64,000 nucleotides of DNA from Natronobacterium haloterrestre. Its GTDB lineage: Archaea > Halobacteriota > Halobacteria > Halobacteriales > Natrialbaceae. A model generated the notes under the pieces. It had not been told where the DNA came from and did not search any database. It saw nothing but the letters and a program-made list of their open reading frames with translations. The position numbers were made by a program, and so were the translations under genes. This document shows, piece after piece, positions 15,896-24,956 of the stretch. The stretch lies in contig NZ_FOKW01000008.1 of the NCBI RefSeq assembly GCF_900112205.1, forward strand, positions 182,733-246,732, written 5' to 3'. Numbering within the stretch: position 1 is the first letter of the stretch; each line of letters begins with the position of its first letter.

Positions 15896-17434
15896 TTACA
15901 GGTCGAACACCGGTTTGAGTCGCTCGGGCATGTTTTCGCCGCTCGCGCCGTCCGTTACCAGCGAGACCGCGACCGTCACGACGATCGCCGCAACGATCGC
16001 GATGAAGTAGAAGTCCATCCCGATCGGGAACGTGTAGCCGAGTTGGGTCGCGACCAGCAAGGCAACGTTCAGCAGCACCGCAGTCGAGAGACCGGCGACG
16101 ACGCCTTCGCGGCTACAGCCCTTCCAGAGGAGTCCGATCACGACGGCGGGGAAGGTACCGCTGACGAAGGTCCCCCACCCGAAGGTGCCGAGGATCGCCA
16201 CGAGGTGGCCCCCGTAGAGGCCGAACAGGACCGAGAGAACGCCGACGACCAGCGTCGTGATCCGGCCGACCCACGTTTCGCGGGACTGGCTCAGGTCCCA
16301 GTCGAACATCCGGACGAAGTCCCGGGCGATCGCACCCGACGCCACCGACAGGAAGAAGCCGGCGGTCGACATGATCGCCGCGACGAGTCCCGCGTAGATG
16401 ATCAACTGGATGCCGATGTGGAGTTGCTCGACGAACTGGAGCGCGGCGAAGTCGGGGTCGGCCATCGGCGCGACCGTCCCGTCGGCGACCATCTCCAGCG
16501 CCGCGAAGCCGATCAGCAGCCACAGGAGGCTGCCGACCGCGTAGGTGATTCCGCTGATGAGCCCGACGGTACGGAGCCCCTCGGGGTCGTCGATCGAGTA
16601 CATCCGCTGGAGGACCTGCGGTTGGCCGACGACGCCGACCGAGAAGACGATGGGCCAGATGAGCAACAGGCCGGGCGCGGACGCTTTCGCGAGCCCGAAG
16701 CCGTCCAGCATCTGCGGCGTGAACGCCTTCACGATGTCCCCGTTGGACACCTCGCCGGCCTCGGCGACGGTCATGGTCACCTCGGTCATCCCGCCGGCGA
16801 CCTGGAAGAACCCGACGACAGCACCGGCCGCACCGATGAGCATCACCGCGCCGGTGTAGGCGCCGGACAACTGTGCGGCCGCCATCCCGCCGAAGGCGAT
16901 GTAGAGGATGATCGCGCCGAAGACGGTCCAGACGGCGACCTCCATGCTCACGCCGAGCAGTACGGAAAGGACGTAGCCGCCGCCGGCCACCTGCGAGGCG
17001 AGGTAGGAGATACACGCGATAAAGAGGATCAACGCGAGCAATCCGCGCGCGGCCGGACTCTGGAACCGCTCGTCGACGATGTCCGGCAGCGTCCCGATAT
17101 CGGCCGCGTCGGCCATCCCGCGGACGCGTTTGCCGACCATCCAGTAGGCCATCGCGAAGCCGAGCCCCGCCGCGAAGGTCATGTACAGCGAGGACGTCCC
17201 CATCTGGTAGACCAGACCGGGGCCGCCGATGAACCCGAACGCCGACATGATGCCCGACATGCTCGCGAGCGTGATCACCGCCGCGCCGAACAGTTTCGTC
17301 GCGCCGTAGTACTCGTCGGGGTCGGAGATCAGCCGTTCGGCCCACAGCCCGACCAGCACCGTCGAGATCACGAACAGGATCACGAACGCCGTCTGGACGA
17401 CCTGTACACCCTCGAGCCACGATGCGAGTGTCAC
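15896..17434 (-). CDS. sodium:solute symporter (SSS family)
   Basis: 512-residue integral membrane protein with about 13 hydrophobic helices, matching the SLC5/SSS fold. The N-terminal region 'EYYGATKLFGAAVITLASM' and the following glycine-rich helices are typical. The start is GTG at 17434, one base after the stop of the upstream membrane gene and preceded by a GGAGGTGA Shine-Dalgarno inside that gene. Nearby 3-hydroxybutyrate dehydrogenase-like, thiolase and CoA-transferase genes make a short-chain acid or keto acid a plausible substrate (inference). It is followed by a 25-codon peptide gene with its own Shine-Dalgarno. Confidence 0.9.
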   Translation of the reverse strand: MTLASWLEGVQVVQTAFVILFVISTVLVGLWAERLISDPDEYYGATKLFGAAVITLASMSGIMSAFGFIGGPGLVYQMGTSSLYMTFAAGLGFAMAYWMVGKRVRGMADAADIGTLPDIVDERFQSPAARGLLALILFIACISYLASQVAGGGYVLSVLLGVSMEVAVWTVFGAIILYIAFGGMAAAQLSGAYTGAVMLIGAAGAVVGFFQVAGGMTEVTMTVAEAGEVSNGDIVKAFTPQMLDGFGLAKASAPGLLLIWPIVFSVGVVGQPQVLQRMYSIDDPEGLRTVGLISGITYAVGSLLWLLIGFAALEMVADGTVAPMADPDFAALQFVEQLHIGIQLIIYAGLVAAIMSTAGFFLSVASGAIARDFVRMFDWDLSQSRETWVGRITTLVVGVLSVLFGLYGGHLVAILGTFGWGTFVSGTFPAVVIGLLWKGCSREGVVAGLSTAVLLNVALLVATQLGYTFPIGMDFYFIAIVAAIVVTVAVSLVTDGASGENMPERLKPVFDL

Positions 17435-17435
17435 G

Positions 17436-17951
17436 TCAGTTCACCTCCGTCGCTTCGGCTACCGGTTCGGACGTCGACTCCGACGCCGCGGTCTCTTCGG
17501 CTTCGATCTCCTCGAGTTCCGCGAGGAACTCGTCCCAGGCCCCGTCGGGCAGGAAGTGTTCGCGGTAGTAGAGGCCGTAGGCGAGGTTGACGCTCATGAA
17601 CCCGCCGATCCAGTACAGCCAGAAGACCGCCGCGAACGACGGGTGCATCCCGGTGATCAGGAACTCGGGAGTCTGGCCCATGAAGGCCTCGCTGTAGTAC
17701 TGGGCCCCGCCGAAGCCGGCGAGTCCGAGTACGGTGAACACCCCGAGCGGGTACACCAGAAGCTTCAGGCTGATCTCGTGGTCGTGGGCCGCGCCCACGA
17801 CGAAGTACGGGTGGAACACGAAGACGGTTACGAGCAGTGCTTCGAACCAGTACCCCGCCACCCCCAGCAGGAGCGAGCCGAGCCACAGGGCCGCTCCCGC
17901 GACCATGAGATGGGTGACGTAGGGTTCGACGTCGATTTTCCTGTCTAACAT
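17436..17951 (-). CDS. membrane protein preceding the symporter, 171 aa
   Basis: Starts at ATG 17951 ('MLDRKIDVEPYVTHLMVAG'); an upstream in-frame ATG would add 24 residues of low-complexity sequence and is less likely. It has four to five hydrophobic helices with many aromatic and histidine residues ('FVFHPYFVVGAAHDHE', 'MHPSFAAVFWLYWIGGF'), then an acidic tail rich in E. It is the first gene of the symporter unit, with one base between its stop and the symporter GTG. No family is recognised. The repeated His in and near helices could bind a metal or cofactor, which is only a possibility. Confidence 0.75.
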   Translation of the reverse strand: MLDRKIDVEPYVTHLMVAGAALWLGSLLLGVAGYWFEALLVTVFVFHPYFVVGAAHDHEISLKLLVYPLGVFTVLGLAGFGGAQYYSEAFMGQTPEFLITGMHPSFAAVFWLYWIGGFMSVNLAYGLYYREHFLPDGAWDEFLAELEEIEAEETAASESTSEPVAEATEVN

Positions 17952-18381
17952 GTATATTCTCGCGTTCGGATCGATCGGTCGAGGTGTGGTCGGCGACGGC
18001 CGGTTTCCCGACGGGACCGCCAACCCTGGGCCTCGATCGTTCCGGATCGATCACTCGGTATTGTTAGATGCCGTGGCGACCGGGTAAACGGCCGGGTTTA
18101 GGCGTAAACCTCGAGTAGCGGCGTCGAAAACCGCGATCCGCGTCGACGGGTCGCCCGATCGTCGCCGACGGCCCTCGAGGCAGTGCCGGACGCGGCCGTA
18201 ACGACCGGCCGCCGAAACGATTTTTGATCCGTTCAATCGAGTGGCGATTGTCACCACGGCACGAGAGTCCCCGTCACACAGCGAGGATCGAATACAGCCG
18301 GCTTAACTCATTTAACGGCCGACTCTCGAGGGTTACATGTCAACCCGCCGTTTTTCCACCGTCTGACGCCACGATACACGT
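17952..18381. other. 430-base divergent intergenic region
   Basis: This region lies between the symporter unit (leftward) and the thiolase operon (rightward) and must carry both promoters. TTTAACGG-like A+T steps at about 18310-18320 and the run before 18382 are weak candidates for the thiolase operon. No frame with natural protein composition and no RNA gene was seen. Confidence 0.4.
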
Positions 18382-19569
18382 ATGAGAGACGTATTGATAG
18401 CTGGCGTCGGTGCAACCGACTTCGGCGAGCACCCCGACAGAACCGGTCGGGAGCTGTTCGCCGAGGCGCGGTCGCTGGCGCTCGAGCGAAGTGCCGTTCC
18501 GCCCGACGAGGTGGACGCCCTCTACTACGGGAACTTCATGGGCGAGACCGCCGAGGGCCAGAGCCACGGTGCGCCGCTGATGGCCGAGGGGCTCGGCTCG
18601 TCGGGACTCGAGGCGACCCGCATCGAGAACGCCTGTGCGTCGGGCGGCTACGCGGTCGCCGAAGGGGTCAGGGCGATCCGCAGCGGGGCAGCGGACGTCG
18701 TGCTCGTGGGCGGCATGGAGCGGATGACCGACCTCGGCACGGAGGGAACGACGGCTTCGCTCGCGCGGGCCGCCGACGAACTGTACGAGATCAGCGCCGG
18801 GATGACCTTCCCCGGCGCGTACGGCCTGCTCGCGGACGCCTACCTGAGTCGGCACGACGGTACCCGGGAGGATCTGGCCCACGTCGCGGTCAAGAACCAC
18901 GCGAACGCGACGACCAACCCGAAGGCCCAGTACAGACAGGAGATCACGGTCGAGGACGCCCTCGAGGCGCCACGGGTCGCCTCCCCGCTCGGACTGTACG
19001 ACGCCTGTCCGATCACCGACGGGGCCGGCGCGGCGGTCCTCGTCTCGCCGGAGTACGCCGACACCGCGGGCCTCGAGCCGAAGGCGGTCGTGACGGGATC
19101 GGGCCGGGGAACTGACGCTCTCTCCTTGCAGGGCCGCGACGATCTGACGCGAACGCCCGCGGCCGAGGCGGCGGCCGAGACCGCCTACGAGCAGGCGGGA
19201 ATCTCCCCCGGCGACGTCGACTTCGCCGAGGTCCACGACTGCTTTACGATCGCCGAAGTCCTCGCCCTCGAGGCGCTCGGGCTCTACGAGCACGGCGAGG
19301 CGATCGACGCCGCCCGCGAGGGCGAAACCGCCCGCGACGGCGCGACCCCGATCAACCTCTCGGGCGGGCTGAAGGCGAAGGGCCACCCGGTCGGCGCGAC
19401 CGGCGTCACCCAGCTCGTCGAGGCGACGAAGCTGCTCGCCGGCACCCATCCGAACGCCGACGCGGTGCCCGACGCGTCGACGGCCGTCACCCACAACGCG
19501 GGCGGAACGGTCGCCACCGCGGCGGTCCACGTCCTCGAGGCGGTCGACGCCGAGGAGGTGGGAGCATGA
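18382..19569 (+). CDS. thiolase family protein (acetyl-CoA C-acyltransferase / SCP-x type)
   Basis: 395 residues. The nucleophilic Cys lies in 'ENACASGGYAVAEGVRAI' (about residues 85-100). The catalytic His regions are 'SGGLKAKGHPVGATGVTQL' (about 328-346) and 'THNAGGTVA' near the C-terminus, the SCP-x-like variant of the thiolase C-terminal motif. It should cleave or form 3-ketoacyl-CoA. It overlaps the next gene by four bases (ATGA), starting a tightly packed four-gene operon with an OB-fold partner and a two-subunit CoA transferase. Confidence 0.92.
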   Translation: MRDVLIAGVGATDFGEHPDRTGRELFAEARSLALERSAVPPDEVDALYYGNFMGETAEGQSHGAPLMAEGLGSSGLEATRIENACASGGYAVAEGVRAIRSGAADVVLVGGMERMTDLGTEGTTASLARAADELYEISAGMTFPGAYGLLADAYLSRHDGTREDLAHVAVKNHANATTNPKAQYRQEITVEDALEAPRVASPLGLYDACPITDGAGAAVLVSPEYADTAGLEPKAVVTGSGRGTDALSLQGRDDLTRTPAAEAAAETAYEQAGISPGDVDFAEVHDCFTIAEVLALEALGLYEHGEAIDAAREGETARDGATPINLSGGLKAKGHPVGATGVTQLVEATKLLAGTHPNADAVPDASTAVTHNAGGTVATAAVHVLEAVDAEEVGA

Positions 19570-19982
19570 GCGAAGGCGACGCCGCCTCCCGAGTCGGCTA
19601 CGACGAGTGGCTCGACGCCCTCGCCGACGGCGACGGGTTCTACCTGCGAAACGGCGGGGACGAGGCGACGGTCCCGCCGGCCCCGGGCCGCGGCGGCCTC
19701 GAGCGCGAACCGCTCCCCGCGAGGGGGACCGTCGAAGCGGTGAGCACGATCCACGTCCCGCATCCGGAGTTCGGCGACGACGCGCCGTACGCGATCGCGG
19801 TGGCGTCGTTCGGCCCGGTACGGCTGACCGGCCAGGTACGGGGCGTCGATCCCGAGGCGGCCGACCTCGAGCGCGGCCTCGAGGTGGAGCCGACGGTGGT
19901 ATCGAAAGGCGAGAACGAGGATCACACCGAATCGCGGTTCGTCGGGTTCATTCCCGTCGAAGCGAACCCATCAGAACGATGA
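19566..19982 (+). CDS. OB-fold thiolase partner (DUF35-like) without zinc ribbon
   Basis: 138 residues. Thiolases of the SCP-x type in archaea usually pair with a small DUF35 protein made of a rubredoxin-like zinc ribbon plus an OB fold. The position, the 'GTVEAVSTIHVP' strand and the 'IAVASFGPVRLTGQV' OB strands fit this. The four ribbon cysteines are all missing; the protein contains no Cys at all, and the ribbon region reads 'GGDEATVPPAPGRGGLER'. It overlaps the thiolase upstream and the CoA transferase downstream by four bases each, so equal expression is likely. Confidence 0.75.
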   Translation: MSEGDAASRVGYDEWLDALADGDGFYLRNGGDEATVPPAPGRGGLEREPLPARGTVEAVSTIHVPHPEFGDDAPYAIAVASFGPVRLTGQVRGVDPEAADLERGLEVEPTVVSKGENEDHTESRFVGFIPVEANPSER

Positions 19983-21001
19983 ACGTGCACGCAGAAGGCG
20001 ACGGCGAACTCGTCGGGTGGGAACACCCGGACGAGGTCCGACGGTGGAACAGGGAGAACCGAACGCGCGCCTACGAGGACAAGCGCATGAGCGCCGCCGA
20101 GGCGGTCGACCGCTACGTCGACGACGGCGACGTCGTCGCGAGCGGCGGCTTCGGCCACGTCCGCATCTCGACGCCGGTCCTCCACGAGATCGTCCGACAG
20201 GGTATCGAGGACCTCACGCTCATGGGCAAGACCACGGTCTTCGACGCCGACCTGCTCATCGCTGCCGGCGCGGTCTCGCGGGTCGAGAACGCCTACTGTT
20301 TCGCCCACGAGACCCGCGGCCTCGCGCCCGCCGGCCGTCGGAAGGTCGAGAACGGCGAGGTCGAGGTCGTCTCCGAGGCCAGCAACGCGACGCTCCAGTG
20401 GCGGTTCCTCGCCGCGAAGATGGGCGTCCCCTTCGTCCCGACGCGGATCCTCAACGGCACGGACACCTTCGAGAAGAGTTCGGCGAAGGTCGTCGAGGAC
20501 CCCTGGAGCGGCGACCCTGTCACGCTCGTGCCGGCCTGCTACCCCGACGCCGTTTGCATCCACGTCGACAAGGCCGACAAGTACGGCAACGCCGTGATAG
20601 AGGGCATCGGCGTCGAGGACCCGCAACTGGCGGGCGCGGCCAAGCGACTCATCGTCACCGCCGAGGAGATCGTCGACGACGAGGAACTCCGCGACCGGCC
20701 GAAGGACGTCGAAATCCCGTTCTTCCAGGTCGACGCGGTCGTCGAAGCACCGTACGGCAGCCACCCCGGCGAGATGCCCTACCACTACTACTTCGACGAC
20801 GACCACCTCGAGGAGTGGATGGAACTCACGGAGACCGAGGAGGGCACACAGGAGTACCTCGAGACGTACGTCACCGGCACCGACGACTTCGAGGAGTACC
20901 TCGAGGCGGTCGGCGGCGCGGAACGGCTGGCCGAACTCGAGGCGATCGAGAACTACGAACGCCCGGAGTCGGGCGGTCCGGAGGGAGGTGATCGCGCATG
21001 A
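19979..21001 (+). CDS. CoA-transferase subunit A (glutaconate CoA-transferase-like)
   Basis: 340 residues from ATG 19979, chosen because it overlaps the previous stop (ATGA) and gives the natural N-terminus. The class I CoA-transferase fold is shown by 'DDGDVVASGGFGHVRIS' near residue 50 and 'HVDKADKYGNAVIEG' in the middle. The length and the presence of an extra N-terminal arm resemble GctA/IpdA-type subunits more than AtoD. It works with subunit B to move CoA between carboxylic acids. The substrate is not determined by sequence. Confidence 0.88.
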   Translation: MNVHAEGDGELVGWEHPDEVRRWNRENRTRAYEDKRMSAAEAVDRYVDDGDVVASGGFGHVRISTPVLHEIVRQGIEDLTLMGKTTVFDADLLIAAGAVSRVENAYCFAHETRGLAPAGRRKVENGEVEVVSEASNATLQWRFLAAKMGVPFVPTRILNGTDTFEKSSAKVVEDPWSGDPVTLVPACYPDAVCIHVDKADKYGNAVIEGIGVEDPQLAGAAKRLIVTAEEIVDDEELRDRPKDVEIPFFQVDAVVEAPYGSHPGEMPYHYYFDDDHLEEWMELTETEEGTQEYLETYVTGTDDFEEYLEAVGGAERLAELEAIENYERPESGGPEGGDRA

Positions 21002-21783
21002 GCGACGTCGCCGAGGGCGAGGACGAGGGCGAGGAGTACACGCCCACCGAACTGCTGACGACGGTCGCCTCGACCCTGATCGAGGACGAGAGCACGGTCA
21101 TCGTCGGCACCGGGATGCCGATGCTCGCGGCGATGCTGGCCCAGAAGACCCACGCGCCGGACGCGACGATGATCTACGAGGCCGGCGGCATCGGGCCGGA
21201 CGCTCCGGAGCTACCGGTCTCGGTCGGCGACGAGCGGACGTTCCACCGCGGCGTCAAAGCCGCCGGCATGCACGACGTGATGTCGTACATGCAGGCCGGT
21301 TTCGTCGACTACGGCTTCCTCGGCGCGGCCCAGATCGACAAGTACGGCAACCTGAACTCGACCGTCATCGGCGACTGGGAGCGACCCGCGGTCCGGTTCC
21401 CCGGCAGCGGCGGGGCGAACGACATCGGCTCGCTCGCGAACTCGACCATCGTCGCGATGCGCCAGGACGACCAGAGCTTCGTCGACGAACTCGACTTCCG
21501 GACGACGCCGGGCTACCTCGACGGCCCCGGTGCCCGCGAGGAGGCCGGCCTCCCCGCAGACACGGGCCCACAGAACGTCATCACCCAGTACGGCGTCTAC
21601 GGCTTCGACGAGGACTGCGAGATGGAACTCGAACTCCTCCACCCGGGCGTCGACGTGGAAACGGTCCAGGAAAACAGTAGCTTCGAGATCGAGGTCGGCG
21701 ACTACGAGCGAAGTCCTGAGCCGACCGCGGAACAGCTCCGCCTCCTCCGCGAGGAGATCGACCCCCGGGGCGTTATTCGCTGA
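20998..21783 (+). CDS. CoA-transferase subunit B
   Basis: 261 residues, pairing with subunit A. An ideal Shine-Dalgarno GGAGGTGATC (20984-20993) lies just before the ATG, and the genes overlap by four bases. Family features include 'LAQKTHAPDATMIYEAGGIG' and 'GAAQIDKYGNLNSTVIGDW'. In the usual place for the catalytic Glu region there is 'YEAGGIGP'. The last 11 bases overlap the convergent Bat-type regulator gene, so transcription from both sides collides at this junction. Confidence 0.88.
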   Translation: MSDVAEGEDEGEEYTPTELLTTVASTLIEDESTVIVGTGMPMLAAMLAQKTHAPDATMIYEAGGIGPDAPELPVSVGDERTFHRGVKAAGMHDVMSYMQAGFVDYGFLGAAQIDKYGNLNSTVIGDWERPAVRFPGSGGANDIGSLANSTIVAMRQDDQSFVDELDFRTTPGYLDGPGAREEAGLPADTGPQNVITQYGVYGFDEDCEMELELLHPGVDVETVQENSSFEIEVGDYERSPEPTAEQLRLLREEIDPRGVIR

Positions 21784-22552
21784 TCGGCTCCGGGTCCCGC
21801 GACTCGTCGCTGCCGCCGCTGACCCGCGGGCCTTCCTCGAGGTCCAGTTGCGCCTCGACGTCGTTGATGACCCGTACGAGTTCCGTGAGAACCTTCCGCT
21901 GGCTCCGCCGGAGATTTTTCGAGGCCCCCATCTTCGAGATGTCGAACTCCTCGGCCAGCCCCTCGAGATTGGTCTTCCGGGGCGTCGAGAAGTAGCCCTT
22001 CTCGACGGCGGCCTCGAGGGTCGCCCGCTCGGTGTCGGTAAGACCTTGTAGCGCCGACAGCAGGGCACACAGCGAGTCCACGTTCTGCATGACGTCGAAG
22101 AACTCGTCGATGTGGATCGAGTCGTCGTTTTTCACCGTGAACTCGTTGTTCCGGTCGAGTTCGGCGAGCGCGTCGTCGGCCTGTTCGCCCCTGTCGAACC
22201 CGACGTTCCAGAGTTCGCTCCCGTCGCGGATGACGAACGGCCCCGTCACGTAGCCGTCGTTGTGCAGGATCGTTCGCATCGCGTCGGTCTCGTCGATCCG
22301 GGACCGCAGCACCGCCGTGTTCTCCTTTCGCGCGAGCAGATCGTAGTCCCGCAACATCTGGTACTCCCCGAGCGTCTCGAGCCCCCCGCTTAGCTCCTCG
22401 CGGCTCTCCCCGATCACCATGAGCCGCGTCTCGAGCGTCCGGTCCGCGTGGTTGAAGTCCCAGTGTTGGGCGTGAAAGGCGACGTCGTGTTCCCGGGTCG
22501 TCCGGATGTACGGACAGTCGTACTGGACCATGTCCAGTTTGAGAGACTTCAT
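21773..22552 (-). CDS. Bat-type HTH transcriptional regulator
   Basis: 259 residues from ATG 22552 ('MKSLKLDMVQYDCPYIR'). The C-terminal HTH of the bacterio-opsin activator family is clear: 'LTDTERATLEAAVEKGYFST' and 'EGLAEEFDISKMGASKNLRR'. The N-terminal half is a putative ligand-sensing domain of unknown ligand. Its 3' end overlaps the CoA-transferase operon by 11 bases, so it is a good candidate regulator of that operon (inference from position). Upstream DNA is A+T-rich (22590-22650). Confidence 0.85.
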   Translation of the reverse strand: MKSLKLDMVQYDCPYIRTTREHDVAFHAQHWDFNHADRTLETRLMVIGESREELSGGLETLGEYQMLRDYDLLARKENTAVLRSRIDETDAMRTILHNDGYVTGPFVIRDGSELWNVGFDRGEQADDALAELDRNNEFTVKNDDSIHIDEFFDVMQNVDSLCALLSALQGLTDTERATLEAAVEKGYFSTPRKTNLEGLAEEFDISKMGASKNLRRSQRKVLTELVRVINDVEAQLDLEEGPRVSGGSDESRDPEPISE

Positions 22553-22734
22553 AGTATCCCCTCTCCCCGGAGGTAGCCGACTACACACTTTTTTAGATTG
22601 TGGATCGTAACGGAATATAATTCCTTGGCGAACAACTTATAAAATTAGCACGTATGCAGAGGCGCCGTTAGATCGGGACCGCTTCCGCGGCCGACGTTGG
22701 GGCGGGAACCGTCCGCGTACCGACCCCGTGGGGG

Positions 22735-23511
22735 TTACAGGCCGTTTCGAATCCGCTTTTCCGCCGCCTCGAGTGCTCGGTCCGGGTCGAACTCCTCGAC
22801 GATCCCCCGGAGGCGGTCGTCGTCGGCGTCGGCCAGGTCCCGCGCGTGTGCGGTCACGTTCGGGATCGCCCGAATGATGTTGTCGACGATCGGTACGTCC
22901 GCCACCTGCGGCGATCGCGAGAGCGGGTTGAGATCCACGACGATCTCGGTCTTGCCCATCTCATCGAGCGCTTCGGCGCGGTCGCCGTCCTCGAGCGGGA
23001 CGAGCACGACGTCGGCCGCGTAGATGCCGTCCTCGTCGACCTTCGCGCGCTGGTGGTCCAGATTGGGGATCCGGGCGTCGGCCTCGAGCCCTTTCACGTC
23101 CTCGGCGCCGTGATCGCGCAGGTGGTCGGCGATCGCCTCCATCCGCTCCGGCGTGCGATTGAACAGATTTACCTCGAGGTCGGCGTCGACGGCCTCGGCG
23201 AGGTCGACCATCTCGCCGGGGACCAGCGCCGCGACGTTGCCGTTGATCGAGAGCACGGGACGGTCGGCGAGCAGGAGGTGGGCGGCCGCCGCCCGTTCCG
23301 CCTCCTCGGCCGTCGGGATCGTCTCCTCGCCGAGCAGGTAGTCGAACGCGCTGCCCCGCCCCTCCGCATGCATTCCCTGGAGGTGGGTGATCCCCTTCTC
23401 GACGCCTTCCTCGATCCGATGACGAGTGAGTAGATCCTGGTATCTGGGGTGGTCCTCCGGGATCTCCTCCTCCTCTTCGACGTCGGCCGAGACGGTGTCG
23501 TAGTCGGTCAC
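22735..23511 (-). CDS. 4-phosphopantoate--beta-alanine ligase (archaeal phosphopantothenate synthetase)
   Basis: 258 residues. The conserved archaeal family pattern is seen in 'HPRYQDLLTRHRIEEGVEKG', the glycine-rich 'LSINGNVAALVPGEMVDLA', 'EVNLFNRTPERMEAI' and 'VVDLNPLSRSPQVADVPIVD'. It condenses phosphopantoate with beta-alanine, replacing bacterial PanC in CoA biosynthesis. Its partner enzyme, pantoate kinase, lies at 28184-29017 on the same strand. An acidic N-terminal stretch of about 20 residues is a haloarchaeal addition. Confidence 0.92.
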   Translation of the reverse strand: MTDYDTVSADVEEEEEIPEDHPRYQDLLTRHRIEEGVEKGITHLQGMHAEGRGSAFDYLLGEETIPTAEEAERAAAAHLLLADRPVLSINGNVAALVPGEMVDLAEAVDADLEVNLFNRTPERMEAIADHLRDHGAEDVKGLEADARIPNLDHQRAKVDEDGIYAADVVLVPLEDGDRAEALDEMGKTEIVVDLNPLSRSPQVADVPIVDNIIRAIPNVTAHARDLADADDDRLRGIVEEFDPDRALEAAEKRIRNGL

Positions 23512-23658
23512 GATCGATCACTGGGTTCGGTCGATAAAAAACGGCCCGATCGATCGTCGGCCTGCCGTGTTCTGGATGATTCGGGGATCGGACGAACATC
23601 GAGACCTCAGCCCTGCTGTCTACGTAACCTATTACCCTTGCCGAACCGACAGTACACC

Positions 23659-24834
23659 ATGGCACTGACGCCGGACCGACGCCTCCGGGTTCGGATCGCC
23701 GGCGCGCTCGCGCTGGTGGTGGCCATCAACGGGCTCTTGCTCTCGGTGCTGGTCTGGAGCGCCTACTGGGCCCTGTCCGCCAGCGGCCACGGCGAGACGC
23801 TCGAGTTCGCGCTCCCTGGTCGTCTCCCCCTCTTCGTCGGGTCGATCCTCCTCGGTGCGATCGGTCTCGTCGCCGTGCAAGCGCGGTACGGTACCCGGAC
23901 CGTCACCGACGGTCTCGGTCTCGAAGACGTCGGTGGTGACGACGATGGCCCGCGAAACGTTGCCGCACGGGTGCGCCGGCTGGCCGCACAGGCCGACGTC
24001 CCGATCCCGTCGGTGGCCGTCGCCGACCGCGAGGAACCGGGCTGTCTAACCGTCGGCCCCCAGCGATCGCCCACGATCGTAGTCACGATGGGGCTACTCG
24101 AGACCCTCGATGACCGGGAACTCGACGCGGCCCTCGCTCACGAAATCGCCCACGTCGCGAACCGCGATCTCCCAGTCGTCACCGCCGTCGCCGCGACCGT
24201 CGCGATCGGCGATCGGTTGCTCGAGCGCGAGCGAAAACTCCGAAGCGTGCTCTGGGGTCTCACGCTGGTCGCTTTCTTCACCGGCGTCGGACTCTTGCTC
24301 CTCGCGGTGCCGATCGTCGCGCTCTCTCTCGTCTATATCGCGGTGAGCGTCGTCGCCCGTGCGCTGCTCGGCGTGAACGCCGTCGCGCTCGGCCTGTTCT
24401 CGAAGACCCGCGAGTATGCCGCCGACCGCGGGGCAAGCCGGCTCACCGGCGATCCCGCCGCGCTGGCCAGTGCCCTCGAGGCACTCGAGGGCGTTCGCCC
24501 GGAGCGAGACGCACGCCTGCACGCGACGGCCACCCTCGGGATCGTTCCGCAACCGCTGTCGCTCGAGCGGTCGACCGTGGACGGCGATCGAACCTGGTTC
24601 GATCGGTGGTTCGTCGATCAATTCGCGGTCGAGTCCGACGACACACGGTCGACCGGCACGCCCGGATACGTAGACCGGGCGGTCGACCGCGTCGGGGCGT
24701 GGCTCCGGACGCGAGTCGTCGACCCAGTGACGACCCGATTCCGGCAACTCCTCGGCTGGCGACCGTCGACGCATCCTCCGACTGACTCGCGAGTCGATCG
24801 TCTCCGGGACCTCGAGCGACGTCGACGGAACTGA
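23659..24834 (+). CDS. htpX: M48 family membrane metalloprotease (HtpX-like)
   Basis: 391 residues. Two N-terminal helices (about residues 14-38 and 57-75) are followed by the zinc protease core with HEIAH at residues 161-165 and the third ligand in 'TREYAADRGASRL'. Two more helices follow the zinc motif ('LTLVAFFTGVGLLLLAVP', 'VALSLVYIAVSVVARALLG'), as in HtpX. Such enzymes degrade misfolded membrane proteins. The ATG at 23659 is used because it starts just before the first helix. It is convergent with the large repeat protein downstream. Confidence 0.85.
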   Translation: MALTPDRRLRVRIAGALALVVAINGLLLSVLVWSAYWALSASGHGETLEFALPGRLPLFVGSILLGAIGLVAVQARYGTRTVTDGLGLEDVGGDDDGPRNVAARVRRLAAQADVPIPSVAVADREEPGCLTVGPQRSPTIVVTMGLLETLDDRELDAALAHEIAHVANRDLPVVTAVAATVAIGDRLLERERKLRSVLWGLTLVAFFTGVGLLLLAVPIVALSLVYIAVSVVARALLGVNAVALGLFSKTREYAADRGASRLTGDPAALASALEALEGVRPERDARLHATATLGIVPQPLSLERSTVDGDRTWFDRWFVDQFAVESDDTRSTGTPGYVDRAVDRVGAWLRTRVVDPVTTRFRQLLGWRPSTHPPTDSRVDRLRDLERRRRN

Positions 24835-24956
24835 AGCGACTCGAGGCCGAACACCGAGGCGGTCGGGTCGGGATCACTGACGACCGTTCGAGACGTTTCG
24901 GACATCGACGACAACGGCAAAAAGGAGCGTCGGTCAGCGACCGATTCGTGGCCGGC

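Noticed and set aside
18051..18257. 68-codon minus-strand frame before the symporter unit
   Set aside because: Arg-rich with no natural folding pattern and no start signal; it lies in the promoter region.
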